Source: Bacteroidota bacterium (lineage in GTDB: Bacteria; Bacteroidota; Bacteroidia; B-17B0; Aurantibacillaceae). Taken from it: DNA of 33,307 nucleotides. The stretch's first letter is position 1, and every line of letters starts with the position of its first letter. Positions 1 through 8,044 of the stretch are shown here, piece by piece. Under the pieces are notes generated by a model. It had not been told where the DNA came from. It searched no databases and saw nothing but the letters and a program-made list of their open reading frames with translations. The translations under genes were made by a program, and so were the position numbers. Where the stretch lies: assembly GCA_013816895.1 (NCBI GenBank), contig JACDDR010000031.1, forward strand, positions 1 through 33,307, read 5' to 3'.

Positions 1-1706
1 GTCCTGACATTAATACGTCGGGTGATGAAATGTTTCCCACCATCAAAAAGAATGGCATCCTTTATTATGCCTCCAATGGTCTTCCTGGATATGGCGGGCT
101 TGATCTATACTCTGCAAGGAGCGTTGATAATAAATGGATCCTTGTGCGTAATGAAGGATTGAACATCAACAGCAGTTACGATGATTTCGGGATAACCTTT
201 TTGAACGACTCCATTGGGTATTTTTCTTCCAACAGGGTTGGCGGAAAAGGAAAAGATGATATTTACTGGTATAAATTCACCAATCGTTTTATAAATATTT
301 CGGGGACCGTTTTATTAACTGAAAACGCGAGTGACCCGGCTAAAGGAGTAATGGTGGTGCTTGCCAATGAAGCAGGTAAACACCTGGATAGCATGAAAAC
401 CAATAACGATGGAACTTTTGAATTTAAAAATCTGGATGCTGATAAAAAGTACATGGCCATTATTGATTCTGACGATCCGCAGTTTAACGGAAAAGCAAGA
501 TATTACCTGGCCGACAAAAATAAAATCATTCACCGCGTAACCAACAAAGAGGGCGATGATAAGTTTGTATTTAAAAATCTTCCTGTTGATCCTAATGGTT
601 TGCCCGATTTATTTACCGAAGATAACCTTACCCTTGCCGGAAATCTTTTATACGGTGAAAACCCAAGCAAGCCCATCAGCAACACGCGGATAAAAATCGT
701 GAATGATCATGGCGATGTAGTAGAAGAAACCACCACCAACGAATTTGGCGCATTTGCTTTCCGCAACATTCCCGCCGATCAAAATTACATTGTTTCGATA
801 GAAGAAACCGACATTAATTTGCCGGCAAATACAAAAGTAACCCTCACCAATAAAAGCGGTAAAGAGTTAAAAACCTTTACAACAGGCGGCGGAAAATTTA
901 ACTTTAAAATCCTGAGTTCAGAAAAAAGCCTGTTAAAAGAAATGGATGCTGATGATGTAAATCTTGTAATGGATATTTTCGGCTACATGTACGATCAGAA
1001 TAAGAAGCCCATTGCCAACGCTAAAATAAAAATAAAAGAAGAGGGCAGCGCGTTTGACCCGCAAATGGTGACTACCAGCGATAAAGGGAAATTTAATTTC
1101 AGAAATCTTAAAGGCGATAAAGGGTATTTATTCGAAGCAGATGAAACGGATCCTTCTTTAAAAGGCGTTACGCGCATTTACATTGCCGACAGCAAAGGAA
1201 GAATATACAAAGTGCTGGACAAAAACGGTTCCGGTAAATTTATTTTTAAAATGCTGGATGCTGATAAAGCTGCTATGGGCGAATTTGTAGTGGACGATCC
1301 ATGGTTACAGGTTCTTGAAATGAAAAACAAAGCTAAAACCGAGCTTACCATTATCGAAAGTATTTATTATGCATCCGGTGATTACAAACTCGACGCCGCC
1401 GGAATACAGATCCTTAACAAAGTTATCTCTGTTCTGAACTCCAATCCTAAACTGATGATTGAATTAAGTTCTCATACTGATTCTAAATCCAGTGATGAGT
1501 TTAACCTTGGATTATCTAAAAAGCGCGCGCAGTTTGCAGTGGATTATATGACCGCTAAAGGCATTAATAAAAAACGTCTGAAAGCAGTTGGCTACGGCGA
1601 AACCCGTTTATTGAACAAATGCGTGAATGGCGTTGAGTGCAGCGATGAGGAGCACAAAATTAACCGCCGGACCGAATTTAAAATAAGTGAACAGCCCAAC
1701 TTATAG
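1..1706 (+). CDS. OmpA-family envelope protein with PD40-like and tandem beta-sandwich repeats (5' end outside window)
   Basis: The frame is open from base 3 with no stop before the Met at base 30, and that Met lies inside a PD40-like repeat (GDEMFPTIKKNG), so the true start is upstream. Residues below count from that Met. Two PD40/WD40-like beta-propeller segments occupy about 1-85. Three tandem ~110-residue units (about 89-199, 200-309, 310-423) resemble carboxypeptidase-regulatory/Cna-B beta-sandwiches, each with GxFxFxN(L/I) and then FxFKxL. An OmpA C-terminal domain (about 440-555) has the peptidoglycan-binding signature SHTDSKSSDEFNLGLSKKRA and NRRTEFKI. The order propeller, CRD-like, OmpA resembles PorE-type T9SS-associated proteins, but many Bacteroidota OmpA paralogues share it, so no symbol is given. 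The predicted role is anchoring an outer-membrane assembly to peptidoglycan. The next gene starts 2 bases after the stop, so they are probably co-transcribed. Confidence 0.88.
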   Translation, partial: PDINTSGDEMFPTIKKNGILYYASNGLPGYGGLDLYSARSVDNKWILVRNEGLNINSSYDDFGITFLNDSIGYFSSNRVGGKGKDDIYWYKFTNRFINISGTVLLTENASDPAKGVMVVLANEAGKHLDSMKTNNDGTFEFKNLDADKKYMAIIDSDDPQFNGKARYYLADKNKIIHRVTNKEGDDKFVFKNLPVDPNGLPDLFTEDNLTLAGNLLYGENPSKPISNTRIKIVNDHGDVVEETTTNEFGAFAFRNIPADQNYIVSIEETDINLPANTKVTLTNKSGKELKTFTTGGGKFNFKILSSEKSLLKEMDADDVNLVMDIFGYMYDQNKKPIANAKIKIKEEGSAFDPQMVTTSDKGKFNFRNLKGDKGYLFEADETDPSLKGVTRIYIADSKGRIYKVLDKNGSGKFIFKMLDADKAAMGEFVVDDPWLQVLEMKNKAKTELTIIESIYYASGDYKLDAAGIQILNKVISVLNSNPKLMIELSSHTDSKSSDEFNLGLSKKRAQFAVDYMTAKGINKKRLKAVGYGETRLLNKCVNGVECSDEEHKINRRTEFKISEQPNL

Positions 1707-1708
1707 CT

Positions 1709-2887
1709 ATGAACATTGTTTTATTTGATGAAGAACAGAACCGGAAAAACCTGCTTCCACTTACCTTTACACGTCCCGTTGCCGAAATTCGTGTTGGCAT
1801 TTTAACCATTAAACAAAAGTGGGATTCTTTTTTAAACACCACCTGTAGTTACGTTACTGAAGATTACCTCGCTGAAAAATACCCTGTAAAAAAAGAGCCC
1901 GGTTCAATTTACATTAACGGATGCGTTTGTCCTGATGAAACTCTTATTAAGGCCCTTGGCACTATTAAGTCCGGGCAAAAATTCATGCACCAGGGCAAAC
2001 TGATTGCCTGGTCCGGTGATGGAGGCATACCCGCAAAATACGAAAAAGTCGAATATACACGGGCACTTGTGATGATAAACAATGTGTGGGACATTTTTCA
2101 AAAAAATGCAGATGCATTAAAATCGGATTTTGAACTCCTAACAAAAAATAAGACTTCGCAACCCTTGAGCAAAACCGTTACAGTTATTGGCGATCCGAAA
2201 CTCATTTTTTTGGAAGGGGGCGCCAAAGCAGAGGCCTGCATTTTTAATACAACAGGCGGACCCATTTACCTCGCAGCAGATTCAGAAGTGATGGAAGGAA
2301 CTGCAATACGCGGACCGTTATCATTGGGCGAACACAGCGTACTGAAATTAAATACAAAAATATACGGAGCAACTACCATTGGTCCGCATTGTAAAGTGGG
2401 AGGCGAGGTAAGCAACAGCGTGATTTTTGGCTATACAAACAAAGCGCACGATGGATTTCTTGGAAATTCAGTTCTCGGCGAATGGTGCAACCTTGGAGCC
2501 GATACCAATAACAGCAACCTTAAAAATAATTACGGCAACGTAAAACTTTTTAATTACAACATCAATAAACAGATGGACACCGGCCTTCAGTTCTGCGGTT
2601 TAATTATGGGAGATCATTCCAAAAGCGGCATTAACACCATGTTTAACACAGGAACTGTTGTTGGCGTAGCGGCTAATATTTTTGGCGGAGGCTTCCCCCC
2701 TACCCGTGTGCCGGATTTCAGCTGGGGCGGGGAAAAAGGATTTGAAACCTATCGCCAGGAAAAACTTTTTGAAACTGCGGCAAAAGTTTTTGAAAGGAGG
2801 AACCTGACTTTTGATCAGCAGGAAAAAGATATTCTCAATACAGTATTTAAACTAACGGAGGCATACAGAAATGAAAACGTTTCTTAA
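1709..2887 (+). CDS. GlmU-like sugar nucleotidyltransferase (Bacteroidota-type)
   Basis: This 392-residue cytoplasmic protein begins MNIVLFDEEQ, followed by PLTFTRPVAEIRVG (17-30). That opening is typical of the Bacteroidota putative UDP-GlcNAc diphosphorylase/glucosamine-1-phosphate N-acetyltransferase family, an alternative to GlmU. The C-terminal half (about 180-330) is rich in hexapeptide-like left-handed beta-helix turns (LGEHSVLKLNTKIYG, GPHCKVGGEVSNSVI, GVAANIFGGGFPPTRVP). By family knowledge it would make UDP-GlcNAc or another nucleotide sugar for peptidoglycan and surface glycans; the exact substrate cannot be read from the sequence. It lies 2 bases after the OmpA-family gene and overlaps the start of the next gene by 17 bases, which supports translational coupling. 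Confidence 0.85.
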   Translation: MNIVLFDEEQNRKNLLPLTFTRPVAEIRVGILTIKQKWDSFLNTTCSYVTEDYLAEKYPVKKEPGSIYINGCVCPDETLIKALGTIKSGQKFMHQGKLIAWSGDGGIPAKYEKVEYTRALVMINNVWDIFQKNADALKSDFELLTKNKTSQPLSKTVTVIGDPKLIFLEGGAKAEACIFNTTGGPIYLAADSEVMEGTAIRGPLSLGEHSVLKLNTKIYGATTIGPHCKVGGEVSNSVIFGYTNKAHDGFLGNSVLGEWCNLGADTNNSNLKNNYGNVKLFNYNINKQMDTGLQFCGLIMGDHSKSGINTMFNTGTVVGVAANIFGGGFPPTRVPDFSWGGEKGFETYRQEKLFETAAKVFERRNLTFDQQEKDILNTVFKLTEAYRNENVS

Positions 2888-3197
2888 AATTATCATCACG
2901 CTTCCTTTTCTTTGTCTTTTATTTGCCTCCTGCGGCAAAGGCTACGAGGTGCGTGTAACAAATTACTATGTTGAAGATATGGATTCTGTAACGGTTGGAG
3001 ACAAACTAACATTCAAAGACGTACTTCGCCCTGGCTCAACAGAATATGAAAAACTGGCAATGGGCACTTACTCGATTAAATGTGTAACTAAAACAAAAAA
3101 AAGAATTAATTCTTCTATCACAATTCCAAAAAGGAAAAGCGGAAAACGCACTATTCAAATTGACGGTATGGGAACTATACTTGTTGTAACCGATTAG
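2871..3197 (+). CDS. small putative lipoprotein, function unknown
   Basis: The 108-residue protein starts with a basic, hydrophobic signal (MKTFLKIIITLPFLCLLFAS) ending in a lipobox-like FAS-C, with Cys at residue 21. It is probably a lipidated periplasmic or outer-membrane-associated protein. The mature part is a short, beta-rich, Lys-rich chain with no recognised catalytic motif. The start ATG lies 17 bases inside the preceding gene, about 10 bases after a GGAG sequence that could serve as ribosome binding site. The stop overlaps the stop of the convergent purF-like gene by 4 bases, so neither transcript has a private terminator here. I do not recognise a family. Confidence 0.75.
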   Translation: MKTFLKIIITLPFLCLLFASCGKGYEVRVTNYYVEDMDSVTVGDKLTFKDVLRPGSTEYEKLAMGTYSIKCVTKTKKRINSSITIPKRKSGKRTIQIDGMGTILVVTD

Positions 3198-5095
3198 TAA
3201 GCCCTTACGTTTTTTCCTTCGATGTAATTGATAAAGGCCTTGTTGCTTACTTTATTTCCACCGGGTGTAGGATAGTTGCCGCTGAAATACCAATCGCCTA
3301 AATTTCCGGGACAAGCATCATGCAAGCCTTCGAGACTCTGATAAATAATTTCGAGGTCGGCTTTAAGATCTTTAGGCCTTAATAGTTCGGCGATCTTTGC
3401 AGATACTTCTTCAGGCGTAAACGATTTATAAATTTCTTTTACAAGGTTTACCTGTTCTTCTTTCGGTTTTTGAATTTCAACTTTTGCACGTTCGTAAAGT
3501 TCATTTAAAAACAAACCTCTTCCGCTTTCCCGCAAAAGAGTAACGGCAGCTTCAAACGCAATAAATTTACTGAGTATGGCCATATCGATGCCATAACAAT
3601 CGGGGTATCTTATCTGCGGAGCGGAACTTACTACTACAATTTTTTTAGGGTGAAGCCTGTCGAGAATTCGTAAAATACTTTTCTTAAGGGTTGTTCCCCT
3701 AACGATACTGTCATCCAGCACCACGAGGTTATCCACGCCTTTTTCAACCGTGCCATAAGTAATGTCATAAACCAGGTTCACAAGCGTATCGCGGGTTTCA
3801 TCGGCAGTGATGAACGTTCGCTGTTTTGCGTCCTTCAATACCACCTTATGAATCCGTGGATGAAAACTTAAAATTTCGGCAAGATTCTTTTCGTTTGCTT
3901 TATCTTTCAGCTTTAAAATTTCCTGAGCTTTCCATTTATTGATATGTTCGTCAATTCCCTCCACAAGTCCGCCAAACGCCACTTCCGCGGTGTTTGGTAT
4001 GTAACTGAAAACCGTATTTTTTAAATCATTATCAATACTGCGCATCACAGTACCGGTTAAATTTCTTCCGAGAAGATTTCTTTCTTTATAAATATCAGCG
4101 TCGTTGCCACGGCTAAAATAAATGCGTTCAAACGAGCAAGCTTTTCTTTCGAGAGGTTCAATAATTTCTATTTCGCTGAAGCTACCGTCCTTTTTAATGA
4201 TAGCAGCATGCCCGGGCTTTAGCTCCTGCACATCTTCAATGCTCACATTAAATACTGTTTGAATAACCGGACGTTCGCTTGCAACAACAATCACCTCATC
4301 ATCTTTGTAGTAATAGGCAGGACGGATACCGTTAGGATCGCGAAGCACAAAAGCGTCGCCATGTCCGATCATTCCACACATTACATAACCACCGTCCCAG
4401 CGTTTGCTGCTTTCAATAAGAATAGATGCAACATCAATATTTTCCTGAATTAACTTACTGATAACGGCGTTATCATCTTCTTTTTCCTTGAATTGTTTGA
4501 AAAGACGATCGTTTTCCTTATCCAGAAAATGACCTATTTTTTCCATTACCGTAACAGTATCGGTGCGTTCGCGCGGATGCTGGCCTAGTTCGACAAGATG
4601 GCCAAAAAGCTCATCCACATTGGTGAGATTAAAATTTCCGGCAATAACAAGGTTACGGCTCATCCAGTTATTCTGGCGACGAAACGGATGACAGCTGTGA
4701 ACGCTGTTTTTTCCGAAGGTGCCATAACGTAAATGCCCCAGCATCAGCTCACCGCAAAAGGGAATATTGTCTTTTTGCCATTGGGCGCTTTTGTATGCCT
4801 CCGGATTAGTAGCCTGCGCCTTCAGGAATAAATCATTGATTTGCCCAAAAATATCCTGTGTGGCTTTGTGCTCAATTGAGCGTAAACGGTCGATATAAGT
4901 TGTGCCAGGTATTGCATCTAACTTGATGGTAGAAATACCCGCGCCATCCTGTCCACGGTTTATCATTTTCTCCATCACCTGATATAATTTGTGAAGGCCG
5001 TATCTTGCCGAACCATACTTGGTTTTATAGTATTCAAGCGGTTTTAAGAGCCTTACCAACGCTACCCCACACTCATGATGCAATGAATCACTCAT
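3194..5095 (-). CDS. PurF-like amidophosphoribosyltransferase, long form
   Basis: The start is taken as the ATG at 5095 (633 residues). The frame extends to a TTG at 5137, but the extra 14 residues do not look like the family. The class II glutamine amidotransferase nucleophile is Cys9 (HHECGVALVRLL), so removal of a short propeptide would be needed to expose it. Supporting motifs are NRGQDGAGI (46-54), HLRYGT (121-126), LRDPNGIRPA (251-260), FERIYFSRG (322-330), the PRPP-binding loop VVLDDSIVRGTT (458-469) and RYPDCYGIDM (496-505). PurF makes 5-phosphoribosylamine from PRPP and glutamine, the first step of purine synthesis. This protein is well over 100 residues longer than canonical PurF, with additional sequence around 370-445 and a long tail. 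It may be the second, PurF-like paralogue carried by Bacteroidota, so no symbol is assigned. Confidence 0.85.
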   Translation of the reverse strand: MSDSLHHECGVALVRLLKPLEYYKTKYGSARYGLHKLYQVMEKMINRGQDGAGISTIKLDAIPGTTYIDRLRSIEHKATQDIFGQINDLFLKAQATNPEAYKSAQWQKDNIPFCGELMLGHLRYGTFGKNSVHSCHPFRRQNNWMSRNLVIAGNFNLTNVDELFGHLVELGQHPRERTDTVTVMEKIGHFLDKENDRLFKQFKEKEDDNAVISKLIQENIDVASILIESSKRWDGGYVMCGMIGHGDAFVLRDPNGIRPAYYYKDDEVIVVASERPVIQTVFNVSIEDVQELKPGHAAIIKKDGSFSEIEIIEPLERKACSFERIYFSRGNDADIYKERNLLGRNLTGTVMRSIDNDLKNTVFSYIPNTAEVAFGGLVEGIDEHINKWKAQEILKLKDKANEKNLAEILSFHPRIHKVVLKDAKQRTFITADETRDTLVNLVYDITYGTVEKGVDNLVVLDDSIVRGTTLKKSILRILDRLHPKKIVVVSSAPQIRYPDCYGIDMAILSKFIAFEAAVTLLRESGRGLFLNELYERAKVEIQKPKEEQVNLVKEIYKSFTPEEVSAKIAELLRPKDLKADLEIIYQSLEGLHDACPGNLGDWYFSGNYPTPGGNKVSNKAFINYIEGKNVRAY

Positions 5096-5206
5096 AGAAA
5101 ATTTAAAGATTACTAAGTTACTCTTTTGATTTGGCAATTAACAATATAACTTTGAAAAATATGTACCTAAACCCAACGTTTTTTTTAGTTCTAACGTACT
5201 AATGTG

Positions 5207-5214
5207 TATATTTG
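5207..5214 (+). promoter_or_regulatory. candidate Bacteroidota -7 element (TATATTTG)
   Basis: TATATTTG fits the Bacteroidota sigma factor -7 consensus TAnnTTTG. It lies 35 bases before the chosen ATG of the CotH-like gene. The -33 region has only a weak match (TTTAGTT instead of TTTG). The predicted transcription start would fall at the edge of the palindrome at 5219-5234. Confidence 0.5.
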
Positions 5215-5218
5215 AAAA

Positions 5219-5234
5219 TTAGTTAATTAACTAA
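5219..5234. promoter_or_regulatory. 16-bp perfect palindrome near the predicted transcription start
   Basis: TTAGTTAATTAACTAA is a perfect palindrome directly after the candidate -7 element and 14 bases before the ATG of the CotH-like gene. Its position would suit an operator or a short hairpin in the leader. It is AT-rich, so a chance palindrome is possible. No matching copy was noticed elsewhere in the window. Confidence 0.35.
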
Positions 5235-5248
5235 AATTGTATGCCATT

Positions 5249-8023
5249 ATGTTAAAAAGTAAGTTTTTTTTAGTTATAGCTGTTATGCTTTTAACCGGTA
5301 TTTATCAAAAAGGTAAATCCCAGAGTAATTGCATTGGTATTGTACTAAATGAGGTAAGTGTGGGTAATACCGGCTATGCGGATAATTACGGACTGCATGA
5401 CGCGGTTGAAATTTATAATAATTTCACTTATTCTTTAAGTTTATCGGGCTATTACCTCACTAACGATAAGAATAATCTTCAGAAATGGAAGTTTCCAAGC
5501 ACCTTTACGCTGGGCGTTGGGCAGTATGGAATGGTTTACCTGAGCGGGATCAACGAAAGTAAATACGTGGGCACTGCTCCAACAGGCACATGGTATCATC
5601 ATGCTAATTTTTCGCTTGATCAGTGCAAAAAACAATACCTGATGCTTGTTAACTCTCAAAATGTTATTCGCGATTCAATTTACATTCAGCAAACAGCATT
5701 AGGCCATACCTGGGGACGGGTAAATTATTGCCAGATGGGTATAAATGCATGGCGTTTGTATCCAACACATTCCTTTCCTATGCAAAATCCCGCTGTAGGA
5801 AGCTACAAAGGATACATGCCGATTCCCACGTTTAGTCCGCAGGCCGGATGGGGAAAGAACGGGCAAACCCTTCTGATAAACGTGAATGGTTCTGACGCTG
5901 ATTCTACAAACTCCTGCAATGAAGTGCATTATACCATTGACGGAAGCTTCCCGCAATTAACCGATCCCGTATATACCGGAACCACTGTGCCTCTGTTTGT
6001 AGTAGAAAATATTATGTACCGCGCTGTGAACTATCAGAAAACAGCTGCAGTGGCCATTCCGAGCCTGAATTGCCTCTATGACAACTTTCTTCCAAGCTTC
6101 TGTGAAACCAATACTTATTTTTCTGAAAATGGAGGTAACTACGACAACTTTACGCCTGAGTTTGGAATTATGTCGGTGGCTATCCACTCCGTTGATACCA
6201 ATTGGGCTACACCGCCAAATAATGGGGCTTCTTCTCCAACCGTTCACGTAGAATATTTTGATAAAAAACAACAGATCGTTGAAGGTTACGCTGTAATGTC
6301 GAGGCCGCCACAGGAAGCCTGGTTAACCAAACAAAGAGGTTTTTATTTAACCATTGATGACCGAAGGGGATACGGTTGTAATTTTGAAGGAAATATTTTT
6401 AATGTCGATGGGCTAGGGACGAGTACCAGAACGCTCTTTCCGACCCTGCACGTCAAGGCCGGTGATTTTGAGGCACATTCCGTTCCCGCGGCTTCAACGG
6501 GCACTTCCACTTCTGATGGCACAGGTATCCGGGATGTATTTTATCAATCGCTCGCTGCAAAGTATAACGTCAGGGTCAATCCCTTGCACATTAAGCCATT
6601 GATATTGTTTGTAAATGGGAAGTACTGGGGCGTATACGATCTGCGGGAAGTATATGACAAGAATTATGAAAATTATTATAATCCGGTACCGGGTTCAAAA
6701 GATTCTCTAGACTGTGAGTTTTATCATAATACTGATGGATGGGTTGTAGATCCATTTACGAATACGGCCACAAATATTCCGCCTTTAAACGATTTCAGGG
6801 TAAATGTTTACGATAGGGTTATGACCAACCCGATGAACAATACAAACAATTATAACACGCTTTTAAAACATCTTGATAAAGGAAGTTTTATGGATTACAT
6901 GATCATGAACAGTTATGCCATGAACAGTAATCTCTGGAACTACGACATCGCGTTCGCTAAAAATGGAGGTTATTTAAATTCCGGCAAATGGCATTACTAT
7001 TTGTGGAACATGCCTGCTACCTTTACTTTCCAGGCACTGGCAACAAATACACTGGTATACACCAGCACCTTAACGCCGCCTTGTTATGTGCAGTCTACCT
7101 ACAATAACAGTTTGATAAGCACTTACGCCGGTAACGGTCATGGAAATATTCTCAGCCTTTTAATGGGCACCTACCCGGGTAAGAGCTCCTGGGGTAATCC
7201 ATCATTCCAGTTAGAATACAAAAACCGCTATCAGGATCTTTTAAATACTGCTCTTAAATGCGAAAATATTTTAGCGCATTATGATTATGTGGTTAATCTC
7301 TTTAAAAAAGAAATGCAGTACCATGAAGATCCGGGCTCAGCGCCGAATCCGGGTCGCTTTATTACTACCATGGGAACCTGGGATACCAATACGATAAGGC
7401 TAAGGCGCGCGGTTGCCGGTAGATGTAATTACCTTACCTATGCCTTTAACAAACCGGGGTGCTACAGCATGCAGGGCCCTCACGACCTTACAGTTGATGT
7501 GTTTCCTGTAGGCGCCGGTAATGTAAGGCTCAATTCAATTGTATTACCATTCTATATTTGGTCTGGACGTTACTTTAACACCCAGATCAGTTTCAAAGCT
7601 ATTCCAACGAGTACGAATTATGTATTTCACCATTGGGAACTTAAGAACCATACCGTTAAAAACAACGTTCCTTTAAGTGTAGATTCAATCGCGATTGATT
7701 TTAACCTGCCTGATAATATTATTGCAGTGTTTACAGATATTACCAGCGACGTTGATATTCCTACAGGGTTTACTCCAAACGGAGATGGCAATAACGATGA
7801 GTTTAAGCCATTGGGCAGTGCCCTTTACACGAAAGAATTTGAATTCCGCATCTGGAACCGCTGGGGACAAGAAGTGTTCAGAAGCACCGAACCCGCGCAC
7901 GGATGGAACGGCACATACGAAGGACAGCCAGCGCAAACGGGGGTGTACGCTTACGTGATCAGCTATAAAAATGTTTACGGTGAATCAAAAATTAAAAAAG
8001 GTAATGTAACTCTTGTCAGATAA
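5249..8023 (+). CDS. secreted LTD/CotH-like protein with T9SS type B (gliding-motility) C-terminal domain
   Basis: The start is set at the ATG at 5249 (924 residues), which gives a clean signal peptide MLKSKFFLVIAVMLLTGIYQ; the frame also reads back to a TTG at 5237. Residues ~27-145 look like a lamin-tail domain (IVLNEVSVGN, DAVEIYN, LSGYYLTND). Residues ~224-263 resemble a chitobiase/hexosaminidase C-terminal module (VHYTIDGSFPQLTDPVY). Residues ~310-600 are CotH-kinase-like (LFVNGKYWGVYDLREVYDKN at 453-472). Residues ~836-924 are a gliding-motility/T9SS type B sorting domain (PTGFTPNGDGNNDEF, FRIWNRWGQEVF, GVYAYVISYKN). The CotH position expected to read W-D-x-D reads LWNMP (585-589), so kinase activity is doubtful. 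It is probably exported by the T9SS to the cell surface; the next gene is a PorP/SprF homologue. Confidence 0.85.
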   Translation: MLKSKFFLVIAVMLLTGIYQKGKSQSNCIGIVLNEVSVGNTGYADNYGLHDAVEIYNNFTYSLSLSGYYLTNDKNNLQKWKFPSTFTLGVGQYGMVYLSGINESKYVGTAPTGTWYHHANFSLDQCKKQYLMLVNSQNVIRDSIYIQQTALGHTWGRVNYCQMGINAWRLYPTHSFPMQNPAVGSYKGYMPIPTFSPQAGWGKNGQTLLINVNGSDADSTNSCNEVHYTIDGSFPQLTDPVYTGTTVPLFVVENIMYRAVNYQKTAAVAIPSLNCLYDNFLPSFCETNTYFSENGGNYDNFTPEFGIMSVAIHSVDTNWATPPNNGASSPTVHVEYFDKKQQIVEGYAVMSRPPQEAWLTKQRGFYLTIDDRRGYGCNFEGNIFNVDGLGTSTRTLFPTLHVKAGDFEAHSVPAASTGTSTSDGTGIRDVFYQSLAAKYNVRVNPLHIKPLILFVNGKYWGVYDLREVYDKNYENYYNPVPGSKDSLDCEFYHNTDGWVVDPFTNTATNIPPLNDFRVNVYDRVMTNPMNNTNNYNTLLKHLDKGSFMDYMIMNSYAMNSNLWNYDIAFAKNGGYLNSGKWHYYLWNMPATFTFQALATNTLVYTSTLTPPCYVQSTYNNSLISTYAGNGHGNILSLLMGTYPGKSSWGNPSFQLEYKNRYQDLLNTALKCENILAHYDYVVNLFKKEMQYHEDPGSAPNPGRFITTMGTWDTNTIRLRRAVAGRCNYLTYAFNKPGCYSMQGPHDLTVDVFPVGAGNVRLNSIVLPFYIWSGRYFNTQISFKAIPTSTNYVFHHWELKNHTVKNNVPLSVDSIAIDFNLPDNIIAVFTDITSDVDIPTGFTPNGDGNNDEFKPLGSALYTKEFEFRIWNRWGQEVFRSTEPAHGWNGTYEGQPAQTGVYAYVISYKNVYGESKIKKGNVTLVR

Positions 8024-8044
8024 CACTGACTTGTAATAAGCTTT

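Noticed and set aside
5096..5137. TTG start at 5137 for the purF-like gene
   Set aside because: The added 14 residues (MPNQKSNLVI...) are unlike the family, whereas the ATG at 5095 gives the expected MSDSLHHECGVA opening.
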